Below, piece by piece: positions 12,606 to 21,856 of a stretch of DNA of 64,000 bases. Numbering within the stretch: position 1 is the stretch's first letter; each line of letters begins with the position of its first letter. The position numbers and the translations under genes were made by a program. The notes beneath the pieces are model-generated. The model did not search any database. It saw only the letters and a list, made by a program, of their open reading frames with translations, and was not told the DNA's origin. The DNA comes from Silene conica (lineage: Eukaryota; Streptophyta; Magnoliopsida; Caryophyllales; Caryophyllaceae). The stretch is from assembly GCA_029255685.2 (NCBI GenBank), contig CM055311.2, forward strand, positions 58,859,048 through 58,923,047. Reading direction: 5' to 3'.

Positions 12606-12613
12606 TTTATATA
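12606..12613 (-). promoter_or_regulatory. TATA box of the E1 3' LTR
   Basis: On the minus strand CTCTATATAAACCCGCAC lies about 23 bases downstream of the first GC-rich palindrome. The same sequence and spacing occur in the other E1 LTR (42321-42328) and in both E2 LTRs. Confidence 0.7.
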
Positions 12614-12635
12614 GAGTGCGAATTTCTGAGAAATG

Positions 12636-13066
12636 ACTCTCAGCCGGGCAACCGGCTGCCGGTCTGGGACTGGCTAAGAGTCAAAATGTAAAGTTCTGAA
12701 CTTTTTCTTCAATAAGCCTTGATTCTGAGCCGATGGGCCAACTGCCGGTCTGACACCGGCCAAGAGAGCGAATTGCAACTTCTGATTTTTCTTCTATTTC
12801 TTCTCTGTAAAGGTACCCCCAGCCGGTGTGTCGGCTGCCGGTCTGGGACCGGCCGAGAGTCAGGCTTGGGGTTTCTGAACTTTTGCACATCTTTGAAAAA
12901 TGCTAAGTAAGGGACGTGATCACCAGCCGACTAACCGGCCGCCGGTTGGCCACCGGCTAAGAAGCATGGCCAATGTTTCTGAACTTTTTGTTGATTTCTT
13001 TGCAAAGTCAAGGTCAAGCCTCCCAGCTGGCCCACCGGCTGCCGTTCTGGGACCAGCTGAGAGGGT
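12636..13066. repeat. GC-rich palindrome array in the E1 3' LTR
   Basis: Five units with cores of the type AGCCGG...CCGGCT start near 12637, 12724, 12817, 12921 and 13021, about 90-100 bp apart and separated by AT-rich spacers. The array sits directly upstream of the TATA box in the direction of element transcription. The copy at 42352-42785 in the other LTR has matching units with scattered substitutions. Confidence 0.85.
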
Positions 13067-13286
13067 CTGGAGCCTAATCTTCTTCAATTCTTCATATTTT
13101 GCTACAATTCCGTCTTGTTTGCTCCCGTTTCTTCGTTCCCGCCTCAATACCTACAAAATGGGAACCAAATAGGCATAGTCGAGGTACTGGGCATAAAATC
13201 GAGCAAAAGGCACGCAAAACGAGGTCGAAACGGGACCAAAAACGAAGAAAAGACAAAGAAAATCATGACTAAAATAAGGCTCATCA

Positions 13287-16156
13287 GAATTCCCCACACT
13301 TAAACATTACTCGTCCTCGAGTAAGTAATCAAGAAGCTATATAACCCTTATTCGAAAACATGAAATAAACTAACTAAGCTAACTAGAAGCCGAATCGGGT
13401 TTAGCTACACCCGTAGCCCTTTCAACTCATAATTTGGCATCCATGAGGTAAAATGCCCTATTGCAAGGCAAGTTTGGTCTTGCTACAAAAATTTTGATGC
13501 AGACAAGTAAAAAAAAACACATATAAACAAACAACATGCATCGGGAAAAAGGCCAACCGCTTGCCTCATCAAAGCGGGGTTTTGAAAAAATAAACGAATG
13601 AGGTCTATAGCGGAGGATGCCCTAAATCAAGCTCAAGCAACCAACAATGATATCACCAAAGACCAAGAAACCAATTCAAGGCGGGTATGCGGAAGCACTA
13701 AGCTATACTTCCGAGATTGAAAAGACGCACACATGATTCGACTCCATGCTAGACCCTTAACCGATATGAAAAATCCTTAGCACCGACTTCACGGGTGACA
13801 CTCAACACACAAGGAAAGAAAGGGGGTGATTTTTGTGACAAGTAATAACCAAAATCACTCACCTACCCCAACTTGCGGAGCATGCCCGCAATCTAGTATG
13901 GTACTCCGTCCATCCAAAAATCCATGAGAAAATGTAAATGTACATGATGAGAACAACAAGGATGTAACGGGGTTTGGGTTGGGTGAAAATGGTTTGGTGC
14001 AAGCACCGTTCTAGCATTTGAGGCTCAAAAACCACGAATGATTGCCAAGATCAACTCAACACCTTATTGCAACAACTAAGCAACGTCTATGCCCTAACTT
14101 TGGTTTCGACAAAACCAAGCAAAAATTGCATAAACCCCAACTTACTTTGGAAAAACAAACCCATCACAAACTTTAACAAGATGGTCATTATTTAAACACA
14201 ACGAACAACGTCTACACCCTAACAAAAGACTTGAAAACCAAATCAAATGCAAAAATTGTGTAAACCCGGCCCGATTGGAAAAACATCAAAAGACCATATT
14301 ATTCTAGCAACGGCTTTTTCTATCTCCCCTCGATGAAAGGGAGTTGTTGCTAGCCTTTTGCTTTTTCAAAACACATATATACAACTTCTCTTTTTTGGAT
14401 TTTTCAAGACTTTTTCAATTTTTTTCTTTGATTTTATATTTTCTTTCTTTTTGTATTTTTCTTTTCTTCTCTTTTTCTCAAAACTTCATTTCACCAAGTA
14501 AGCAACATCAAAACCACAACGGAAGAGGCCACCAACCGGCATCTAAATCCCAACTCCACCACAAACAAAGTACCACAAATACAACCATTCTTGATCAAGG
14601 AAGGGTGTTTTTGGGATGTAGCTCATTTAGTAGTTCAAGCCAAATGAATAGGCTAAGGCTCAAAGTGGTTAATCAAAAAGAAGGGATAAAGTGCAAGGGT
14701 TAAAACGAGGCTAATTTGGCAAATGTGAAGTTGATTTATTTTGAACAAAATTTGTCTCACATGCACATGAACATATCCACGAAATCAAGGAATGAGCGCC
14801 ATACTTATGCGTTTGACATAACATACCACGTAAGGAGGACTACTCACAATCCTAATCTGGGTCGGTTTGATTGGCCGACCATAAAGGAGGCTCTGTCCTT
14901 ACAATTGAGTAGCTAATGTCGGTCCTAGGTCAAGTCTAAGGTCTAACACGGTCTCACATGGTGGTCGATACTCGGTCATTAAGCCTAGACTTCCGTGTCC
15001 TCGCAAGCAAGAACCCTAACAAGACGACATCAAAAGGTGCAAGCTATTAGGAGGGGTAAGACACAGGCAAGACAATTATCATCATTGTCGGCATATATCC
15101 TCCACTTTTCAACCTCCTAAGCATATTTACAAACAAATGCAAAAGAGAAAAACCGACGAACACATATTCACAAAACTATGAAGAAGGAAAGCATTTGAAA
15201 CTACAACTAAACCAACAAGCATGCAACAACACATCAACTAACCTAGCAGCACATCATCAGCAACAACCACAAGTTCCCCAAAGGAACATCCAAGGCACAA
15301 AAATCTCGTTCTCCTTCATGCTATTAACATAAAGAGAAAGAGGGAAGGGGATAAAGAAGTAGGAAAGAGTATACCAAGCGTCTTCCATTCTCCTAATGCC
15401 TCGGACTGTTGTTGCTTCTGCCACTTATTAGTCAAACAAACATATATGTAAAATGCAACTAAGGGACATAAAATAAGAAAAGGAAAAACATGTTTTTTGA
15501 AAATTTTCAAAATTTTCGATTTTTAGGCATTTTTTTTGAAGTTTTTCATATTTACAAAAGCAAATAAATATTCACAAGGTGGATATTTTCCCTCCCCACA
15601 CTTAATATTTACATTGTCCTCAATGGAACAAAGTGCAAGGGGGAAATGAAGAAAAAGAACGAAAACAAACATGTTTTTGAGTTTTTTGAAATTTTTAAGA
15701 AGTGAAAAACGTGTTTTTGTATTTTTTTGAAATAAACGGTTGTTCCTCCCCACACTTATCTATGTGCATAATGTGTGGAGGAAAACCAGAAAGATAAGAA
15801 TATGTTTTTGAAGATTTTTGGTTTTTCAATTTTTTTGGATTTTTGATTTTTTGGAAACAATAAAAGCAAAAAGAAACAAAACAAATGAAAAACAAAAACT
15901 AAACTAAGATGCAATCCTAAATACTCTATACTACATGAATGCAAACTATATGTGACAATATGTTACAAAAATGAAATCTAATGCATATATATATGGATGC
16001 AACTACATGCTAGTAAACTAAAGATGTGAAAAGATGAAAAGAAAACTAAAACTAGCCATCTAAGCTAACAAACTACACTAAATGCATGCGAATATGAAAA
16101 ATGTAAAGCTAATGAGAAATTTGGATTAAAGGAGTACTTGCTTTGGCTTTTGAAAT
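13287..16156 (-). other. E1 3' non-coding region
   Basis: About 2.9 kb lies between the env-position gene and the 3' LTR, and no coding region stands out in it. Open frames here are low-complexity (Phe/Lys/Ser-rich) products of T-rich runs. It contains repeated purine-rich tracts, on the minus strand AAGTGTGGGGA at about 13290, 15590 and 15745. One of them lies next to a short inverted repeat at 15604-15619 (acattGTCCTCaatgg). The right half matches the 3' non-coding region of E2 (17465-19000). Confidence 0.7.
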
Positions 16157-16197
16157 GGGAGTGATGCGTGCTTATTTTATACACTTTTTGGCATCAT

Positions 16198-17452
16198 TGA
16201 TAACCCGGTTTTTGTCGTCAATACCGGCATCAAACACATTTGTAAAAACCCAATTAAGTAGTATAAACGGGTTGTCGAACACGAAGACGGTGGGGATAGT
16301 TGTGTAATTATGTTCTAGTTTATGCGAGAGTCGGGGGTAATAGGTTTGAGGTTGATTAAAGACTAAAGAACAACTAAGACGAACAATTAAAGCAACTAAA
16401 TAAGGTTGAATCGATGGATGAGAAAACTAGGGTTTCGGGGGTCACTAAGGTGGTTAGACGAAGATGCTAGAAAGAAAACTAGAAGGTCTCAAACAAATAG
16501 TCTCGGGTACTCTTTTCTCTCGAGTCGACTAACCTAGGTCGGAATACCCTAGCTTTCGCTACAAATATCACAACCAACCATTAAACATGCTAAGACAAAC
16601 CCCCAACCGTCGCTAAAGGCAAGTCACGCTAAAATCAAAGCCCAACTTTCGTTGAGGCAAATCATCAAACACCTAGCATGCAACAAATGGAAGACTACTT
16701 TTATAAGAACAACTAATCAACTTACTAGCATGAATTCATCATCTAAACAACACCCAAGATCACCCCTTACCCTAGCAAGGAGACTACTCACTCATGGTAA
16801 ATGAAAACATGTGAATAAGGGATGAACAAAAGCAAAACATCATTAACAAACAAAGGATGAACAATTGATTCAAAGGAAACTTAAATAAAAGTAAAAACTA
16901 AGTAAAGATTAGAAGAATTATACCAATAACAATGGAAAAGGAAGTAGCTTGGATGACAAGTTGAAAGACTCTTTCAAATCCCCCAAAATACCACCCAAAA
17001 TATCCTCTTACAATTGCTTAATAACAAGGCTAAGTAGAATCCTAAAGAGAGATTAACTAATATTGAAAGATTAAGTAAGGATCTAAAGAAGATTAAAATA
17101 TTTAAGAGTGTTTTTTAGTCTAAGTATTAAGTAATCAAACAGTAAAAACCCTAGAAAAGTGTGCAAAAGTAACGTCATAAGTAATGTCTCAAGTGCGGGT
17201 TTATATAGTGCGCGAATTTCTGAAAAGCGACTCCCAGCCGGTCGACCGGCTGCCGGTCTTTGACCGGCTGAGAGTCCAAATTTGGACTTCTGAAAATTTC
17301 TTCTTTTTTCTTCAATGCTCAGGTACTGCCAGCTGGTGGACCGGCCGCCGGTTGTCCACCGGCTGGGGATGCGAATTCAGTGGTCTGTCTTGAAATGAAT
17401 AAAGGCAAGGAGGAGGGGGTCCCAGCCGGTCAGCCGGCTGCCGGTTGGCCAC
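16198..17452 (-). repeat. E2 3' LTR, truncated by an internal deletion
   Basis: This copy matches 24580-25834 with six substitutions and then breaks off at 17452, inside a GC-rich palindrome. The remaining 321 bases of the LTR, the polypurine tract and about 1.3 kb of the 3' non-coding region (judged from E1) are missing. In the minus-strand sense the lost part is the beginning of the 3' LTR. Because E2 is young the deletion must be recent too. Confidence 0.92.
17200..17207 (-). promoter_or_regulatory. TATA box of the E2 3' LTR
   Basis: On the minus strand TATATAAA lies about 20 bases downstream of the first GC-rich palindrome, as in the other Athila-type LTRs of this window. Confidence 0.65.
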
Positions 17453-19237
17453 TAACAAATCACCATAAAAGCAACCATTCTTGATCAAGGAAGGATGTTT
17501 TTGGTATGTAGTTCATTTAGTAGTTTAGGCCAAATGAAAAGGTTAAGGCTCAAAGTGGCTAAACAAAAGGGAAATAAGATGTAAGGGTCAAAACAAGGCT
17601 AATTTGGCAAATGTGGAGTTGATTTATTTGGAACAAAAGTTGTCTCACATGCACATGAACATAAATCACGGAAATAAGGAACGAGCGCCATTCTTATGCG
17701 TATAAACATAACACACCACGTAAGGAGGACTACTCACAATCCTAAACTGAGTCGGTTTGATGGACCAACTAAAAAGGAGGCTCTATCCTCACATTTGAGT
17801 AGCTAAGATCGGTCTTAGGTCGGGTCAAGGTCTAACACGGTCTCACAAGGTGGTCGAAACTTGGTCATTAAGCCTAGACTTCCGGGTCTTCGCAAGCAAG
17901 AACCCTAACAAGGTGACATCAACGGTGCAAGCTATTAGGAGGGGAAAGACACAGGCAAGACAAAAATCATCATTGACGGCATATACCCTCCACTATTCAA
18001 CCTCCTATGCATATTTACAAACAAAAACAAAACGGAAAAACCGACTAACACATATTCACAAAACTATGAAAATGAAGAAGCATGTGAAACAAAAGCAAAC
18101 TAAAACTAAACATAACAAACAAGCAACAACTAGAAGGCTAAACTAACAGCACATCAACCACAACAACCACAAGTTCCCCGAAGGAACATCCAAGGCACAA
18201 AAATCCCGTTCTCCTTCATGATATCAACATAAAAAGAAATCGGGAGAGGGAGAAAGAAGTAGGAAAGAGTATACCAAGCATCTTCATTCTCCTAATACCT
18301 CGGGTTGTCGTCATATCTGCAACTTGTTAGTCCAACAAAAATATATATACAAAACAAACAAAGAACAAAAACAAAAGAAAGGAAGAACATATTTTTTTGA
18401 AATTTTTGAAATTTTTCGATTTTTTTGGTATTTTTGAAGTTATTTTTTTTTTTTTTTTTACATTTACAAAAGCAAACAAATATACACAAAGTGGATATTT
18501 TCCCTCCCCACACTTAAGATTTACATTGTCCTCAATGTAGCAAAGTGCAAAGGGGGAAATGAAGAAAAAGAGCGAAAACAACATGTTTTTGGCTTTTTTG
18601 AAATTTTTTTTTTTGAGAAAATAAAAACTTGTTTTTGTATTTTTTTTTGAAATAAACGGTTCTTCCTCCCCACACTTATTTATATGCATAATGTGAGGAG
18701 GAAAACCGGAAAATAAAGAACATATTTTTGAAAGTTTTTGGTTTTTCAATTTTTTTGGATTTTTGATTTTTAAGAAGGCAATAAAAACAAAAAGAGACAA
18801 AAGAAGATGAAAAACTAAAAACTAAACTAAATGCTCTAAACTACATGTATGCAAACTACATGTGACAATATGATACAAAAATATAAATCTAATGCATCTA
18901 AATGAATGCAACTATATGCATCTAAACTAATGATGTGAAAACATGAAAAGGAAACTAAAACTAACTAAGTAAACTAAATTAACTACTCTACAAGCATGCT
19001 AGAAAGAAAATGCAAACTAAATCGAAATTTGGATTAAGGGAGTTACTTGCTTTGGATTTTTCCATGGGAGCAAAGTCATCGCCAACCACCTCCAAAGGTG
19101 GTCACTCATCACCATCATCTTCATCACCATCACCGCCTACATCTTCTTCGCCATTGCCCTCATCAACGACCATGAAGTCGTTCGGGTTGTTCACAAAATC
19201 ACGGAAAGGAGAGGCATGCGACCCACTAGCTCCCGGG
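17453..19237 (-). other. E2 3' non-coding region
   Basis: No coding region stands out. Short Phe/Lys-rich frames come from T- and A-rich runs, including 18 or more Ts near 18442-18460. Two purine tracts of the type AAGTGTGGGGAGG lie at about 18503-18515 and 18666-18678 on the minus strand. An inverted repeat, acattGTCCTCaatgt, lies at 18523-18538 next to the first. The stretch matches the right half of the E1 3' region. Confidence 0.7.
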
Positions 19238-20809
19238 TCACCATACATGCCATGAGGAGAAGTGTCCTCGAGGGGGAGGGTCCGGGACTCCACGAAAATT
19301 CGGTGGAAAGATCGGGTTGGAGAAGTACCCCGGGGAAACATTAATCTCCCCGTAAAAACGCCCCTCGAGGGGCACATAACCCCTATCAGGAGGCATGTAG
19401 TATGACGGTCGACCACTATCCGGATGATGATAACCCTCGCGAACGGACCGATCATAACTCGGAAATGTCCCATAGGCTTGATCATGGTAGAGGTAATCAA
19501 GCCTATAGGTCAAATCCCTATGCCGCTCATCGGCCAATGCTTGGCGCTGGTCCGCTAGATCCACTGCACTTTTCATGCCCAAGTCAACCCGGGACATGAA
19601 ATCAATAAGCTCTTGGGGGCATGAAGATGAAGATGAACCGGAGGTGGATCCCTGGAAGTATGAGGGACCACTCTGGAACTGGGACATGGAAATGGGGGGC
19701 TGCTGAAATGCCTCAAACTGGAGGTCGGAAGGAGTGGCACCGACTCTATCTCTGGCGTAGACTCTCGGGGTACGCTGGTCTGGTGGGAGGTCCTTGGGGT
19801 CCGCCTCGATATCAAGGAGGTAAGAGGTCTTCCCCGGCACAACTTTCATCAACTCGGTGTTTGGCAAAGGGACTGAATTCTTGAATTTGTTGTCAACCCG
19901 AATCTGCCAATACTCTTTGCGATCACTGGGGTTATACCGTACCCACCCCAAAGCATCCTGCAAGTATCGGCTAGATAACACATTCTCACCCTGAATGAAG
20001 TCGACCGTGAAGTGCCTCTGACAACGGTTGTTGGCAATCAAAGTGACCATCCCCCCAACACAAATGGGGGTAGTAAGCTGAGGTTGGGATGCCAACCTAC
20101 TCAAGTGAAGGGCCATATGGTGAGCAATGTTTAATTTCGGGCCACCAACCAAGTAACAACCAAGTATCTCAAGCTCTGTAGTGGTGAAGTTATGTGGCTC
20201 ATCCCTAGAGAAAACGGTCCACCCCATGAACCTATGCCATATCCTAATCGGTGCCAAATGCACCCTATTAGCCGGTTTCTTTCTGCTTCTATCACTTACA
20301 AGACCGGTGATGGCTGTCCAAATGAGCTCGGTATCAAAGCCCTCCGGAGGCTTAATGGGCAATTTTCCGTCTAGCCCAAAAATTAAGGCAAATTCCTCTA
20401 AAGTGAGACGATGTTCCCTATTCATCAATCGGAACTCTAAAAATGCAACTCTCCCCAAAGTTCGGTTCTTAGTAACAACCAACGAACTCAAAAATTCCCA
20501 AGTTAACCGGGGAGATGTGTGAACCGGTTTTGTCTCATACAAAGTTTTCATACCTAAACCCTCAAAAAGAGCCGCAGTTATTTTCTCAATCCCTAATTCT
20601 CTCAATCCGGGTCTATCAATAAACCTAGTTGGGTGAAGGGGGCGATTCTTAAAATATGTGAAATTACCTTTTTGTTGAATTGAGGCAAAGGTGAGACCGG
20701 GAAAGCAAGGATCCGGGCCAATGTTGCTAATCTCCATCACATTTTGGACCTCCTGCTCCACCGAAGGGTCGTGCCTTGATTTGGATCGCCTTTCTGTTCT
20801 TCCCGACAT
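19238..20809 (-). CDS. Athila ORF1-like protein in the env position (E2)
   Basis: This open frame of 523 codons starts MSGRTERRSKSRHDPSVEQE. It resembles the ATHILA ORF-1 family: FKNRPLHPTRFIDRPGLREL, then LTWEFLSSLVVTKNRTLG, then RLTLEEFALIFGLDGKLPI, then HMALHLSRLASQPQLTTPI. A Ser/Pro-rich part and a Gly/Tyr/Pro-rich tail follow, with LDYLYHDQAYGTFPSYDR. The biochemical role is not known. I see no clear signal peptide and no strong membrane segment, so calling it an envelope protein rests on position only. The gene lies downstream of the array at 21022-21595 and a TATA-like motif. E1 has a broken homologue at 27754-29295. Confidence 0.8.
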   Translation of the reverse strand: MSGRTERRSKSRHDPSVEQEVQNVMEISNIGPDPCFPGLTFASIQQKGNFTYFKNRPLHPTRFIDRPGLRELGIEKITAALFEGLGMKTLYETKPVHTSPRLTWEFLSSLVVTKNRTLGRVAFLEFRLMNREHRLTLEEFALIFGLDGKLPIKPPEGFDTELIWTAITGLVSDRSRKKPANRVHLAPIRIWHRFMGWTVFSRDEPHNFTTTELEILGCYLVGGPKLNIAHHMALHLSRLASQPQLTTPICVGGMVTLIANNRCQRHFTVDFIQGENVLSSRYLQDALGWVRYNPSDRKEYWQIRVDNKFKNSVPLPNTELMKVVPGKTSYLLDIEADPKDLPPDQRTPRVYARDRVGATPSDLQFEAFQQPPISMSQFQSGPSYFQGSTSGSSSSSCPQELIDFMSRVDLGMKSAVDLADQRQALADERHRDLTYRLDYLYHDQAYGTFPSYDRSVREGYHHPDSGRPSYYMPPDRGYVPLEGRFYGEINVSPGYFSNPIFPPNFRGVPDPPPRGHFSSWHVW

Positions 20810-20990
20810 GGTTATTTGAAGGAGAGGTGATGAGGGAATAAAGGGGGTTTTGATTTGAGAGAGTTTGGTGAAGTTTGTGGGTGTTTTTGAAGGTAAGGGA
20901 TGAATGGGAGATGAGGAAATAAGGAAGAGAGTGGAAGAAATGAAGGAAAATGAAGAAGAAAGGAGGTAGAAATGAAGAAGAAAGGAGGTG

Positions 20991-21003
20991 GTTAGCTTTT
21001 AAA
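20991..21003 (-). promoter_or_regulatory. Possible internal promoter of the E2 env-position gene
   Basis: On the minus strand a TATA-like TTTTTAAAAG lies about 20 bases downstream of the GC-rich palindrome array. It is followed by a CT-rich leader of about 180 bases and then the start codon at 20809. The order palindromes, TATA, leader, gene copies the order in the LTR. This is inference from sequence only. Confidence 0.45.
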
Positions 21004-21021
21004 AATTCCCGACAGAACACT

Positions 21022-21595
21022 CCCAGCCGGTCTGGGACCGGCCGCCGGTCGACCGGCTGGGGGTTAGGGTTTGATTTTTTGGTTTTTTCGAATTATTTCC
21101 TAGGGGGTTTGATTCTGAGCCGGCGGACCGGCTGCCGGCCGACCGGCTCAAAAACATGTCTTCAAATTTTCACCTTCTTTTCTTCTTTTTCTTACTCACA
21201 AAAACACTCCCAGCCGGCGGACCGGCTGCCGGCCGACCGGCTGAGGAGCTTACTTCGTATTCTTTTTCTTCATCAATCTTCACTTGCAAAAACTCCCAGC
21301 CGGTGGACCGGCTGCCGGCCGACCGGCTGGGGATTCCTTCCCCTTTGCTTGTTCTTCACCTTTGATTCACACATCTTGATTCTCAGCCGGCGGACCGGCT
21401 GGGAATCATTTCCTCTTGAATTTTGATTTTTGAATAAGTCATCGTCTTCTCAGCCGGCAGACCGGCTGCCGGTTTGGTATAGGCTGGGGATGCAAAATCT
21501 GAAATCTGCCCAAATAAACTATCAAAAACAGAAATGTGTCCAGGTCCTCCCAGCCGGTATGGTACCGTCGGCCGGTGGGCCGGCTGGGAGTACCT
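21022..21595. repeat. GC-rich palindrome array upstream of the E2 env-position gene
   Basis: Seven units with cores AGCCGG...CCGGCT start near 21026, 21118, 21211, 21298, 21385, 21452 and 21550. Most are double palindromes. The units are 65-100 bp apart with AT-rich spacers. Flanking bases often pair across the unit as well, for example GATTCTCAGCCGG with CCGGCTGGGAATC near 21379-21408. Confidence 0.88.
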
Positions 21596-21856
21596 GTACA
21601 CAATTTCGAGAAATAATTTAATTTGAGCATAAAAATCAACTTTGCCTACAACGGTTTTGCCAATATTCCTCCGACTATACTCATGAATCATCCACAAACA
21701 AGCAACAAACATATCCAAATATCTCATGCAAGTTAAAAATTAAATTAAAACCGAACTAACCATGAAACTAACATGCAATCTAGATGAACTAAAGGAAACT
21801 AATACTTACAACCGGTGGTTGTTGAGTGACTCCACCAAACCTTTCATGATCAAACT

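Larger units (their letters stand above)
11409..13286 (-). repeat. E1 3' LTR, with an internal 196-bp tandem duplication
   Basis: This LTR is 1,878 bp and is bounded by TG and CA. It matches 41331-43000 except that 11543-11738 is repeated exactly as 11739-11934. It contains five GC-rich palindromic units between 12636 and 13066 and a TATA box at 12606-12613 on the minus strand. The element's internal purine-rich TTTAAGTGTGGGGAATTC lies just inside it at 13287-13304. Confidence 0.92.

Noticed and set aside
14344-14703. 119-codon ORF in the E1 3' non-coding region
   Set aside because: It is Phe/Ser-rich, comes from T-rich runs, and has no homologue in the matching part of E2.
18292-18800. 157-codon Lys/Phe-rich ORF in the E2 3' region
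   Set aside because: It is low complexity from poly-T and poly-A tracts; the matching E1 region does not keep the frame.
19573-19884. ORFs of 87-89 codons on both strands inside the Athila ORF1-like gene
   Set aside because: They are shadows of the 523-codon frame, with no independent similarity.
21022-21595. Regularly spaced palindromic repeats that could look like a CRISPR array
   Set aside because: Units vary in sequence and length, spacers are AT-rich and uneven, there are no cas genes, and the context is a plant retrotransposon.
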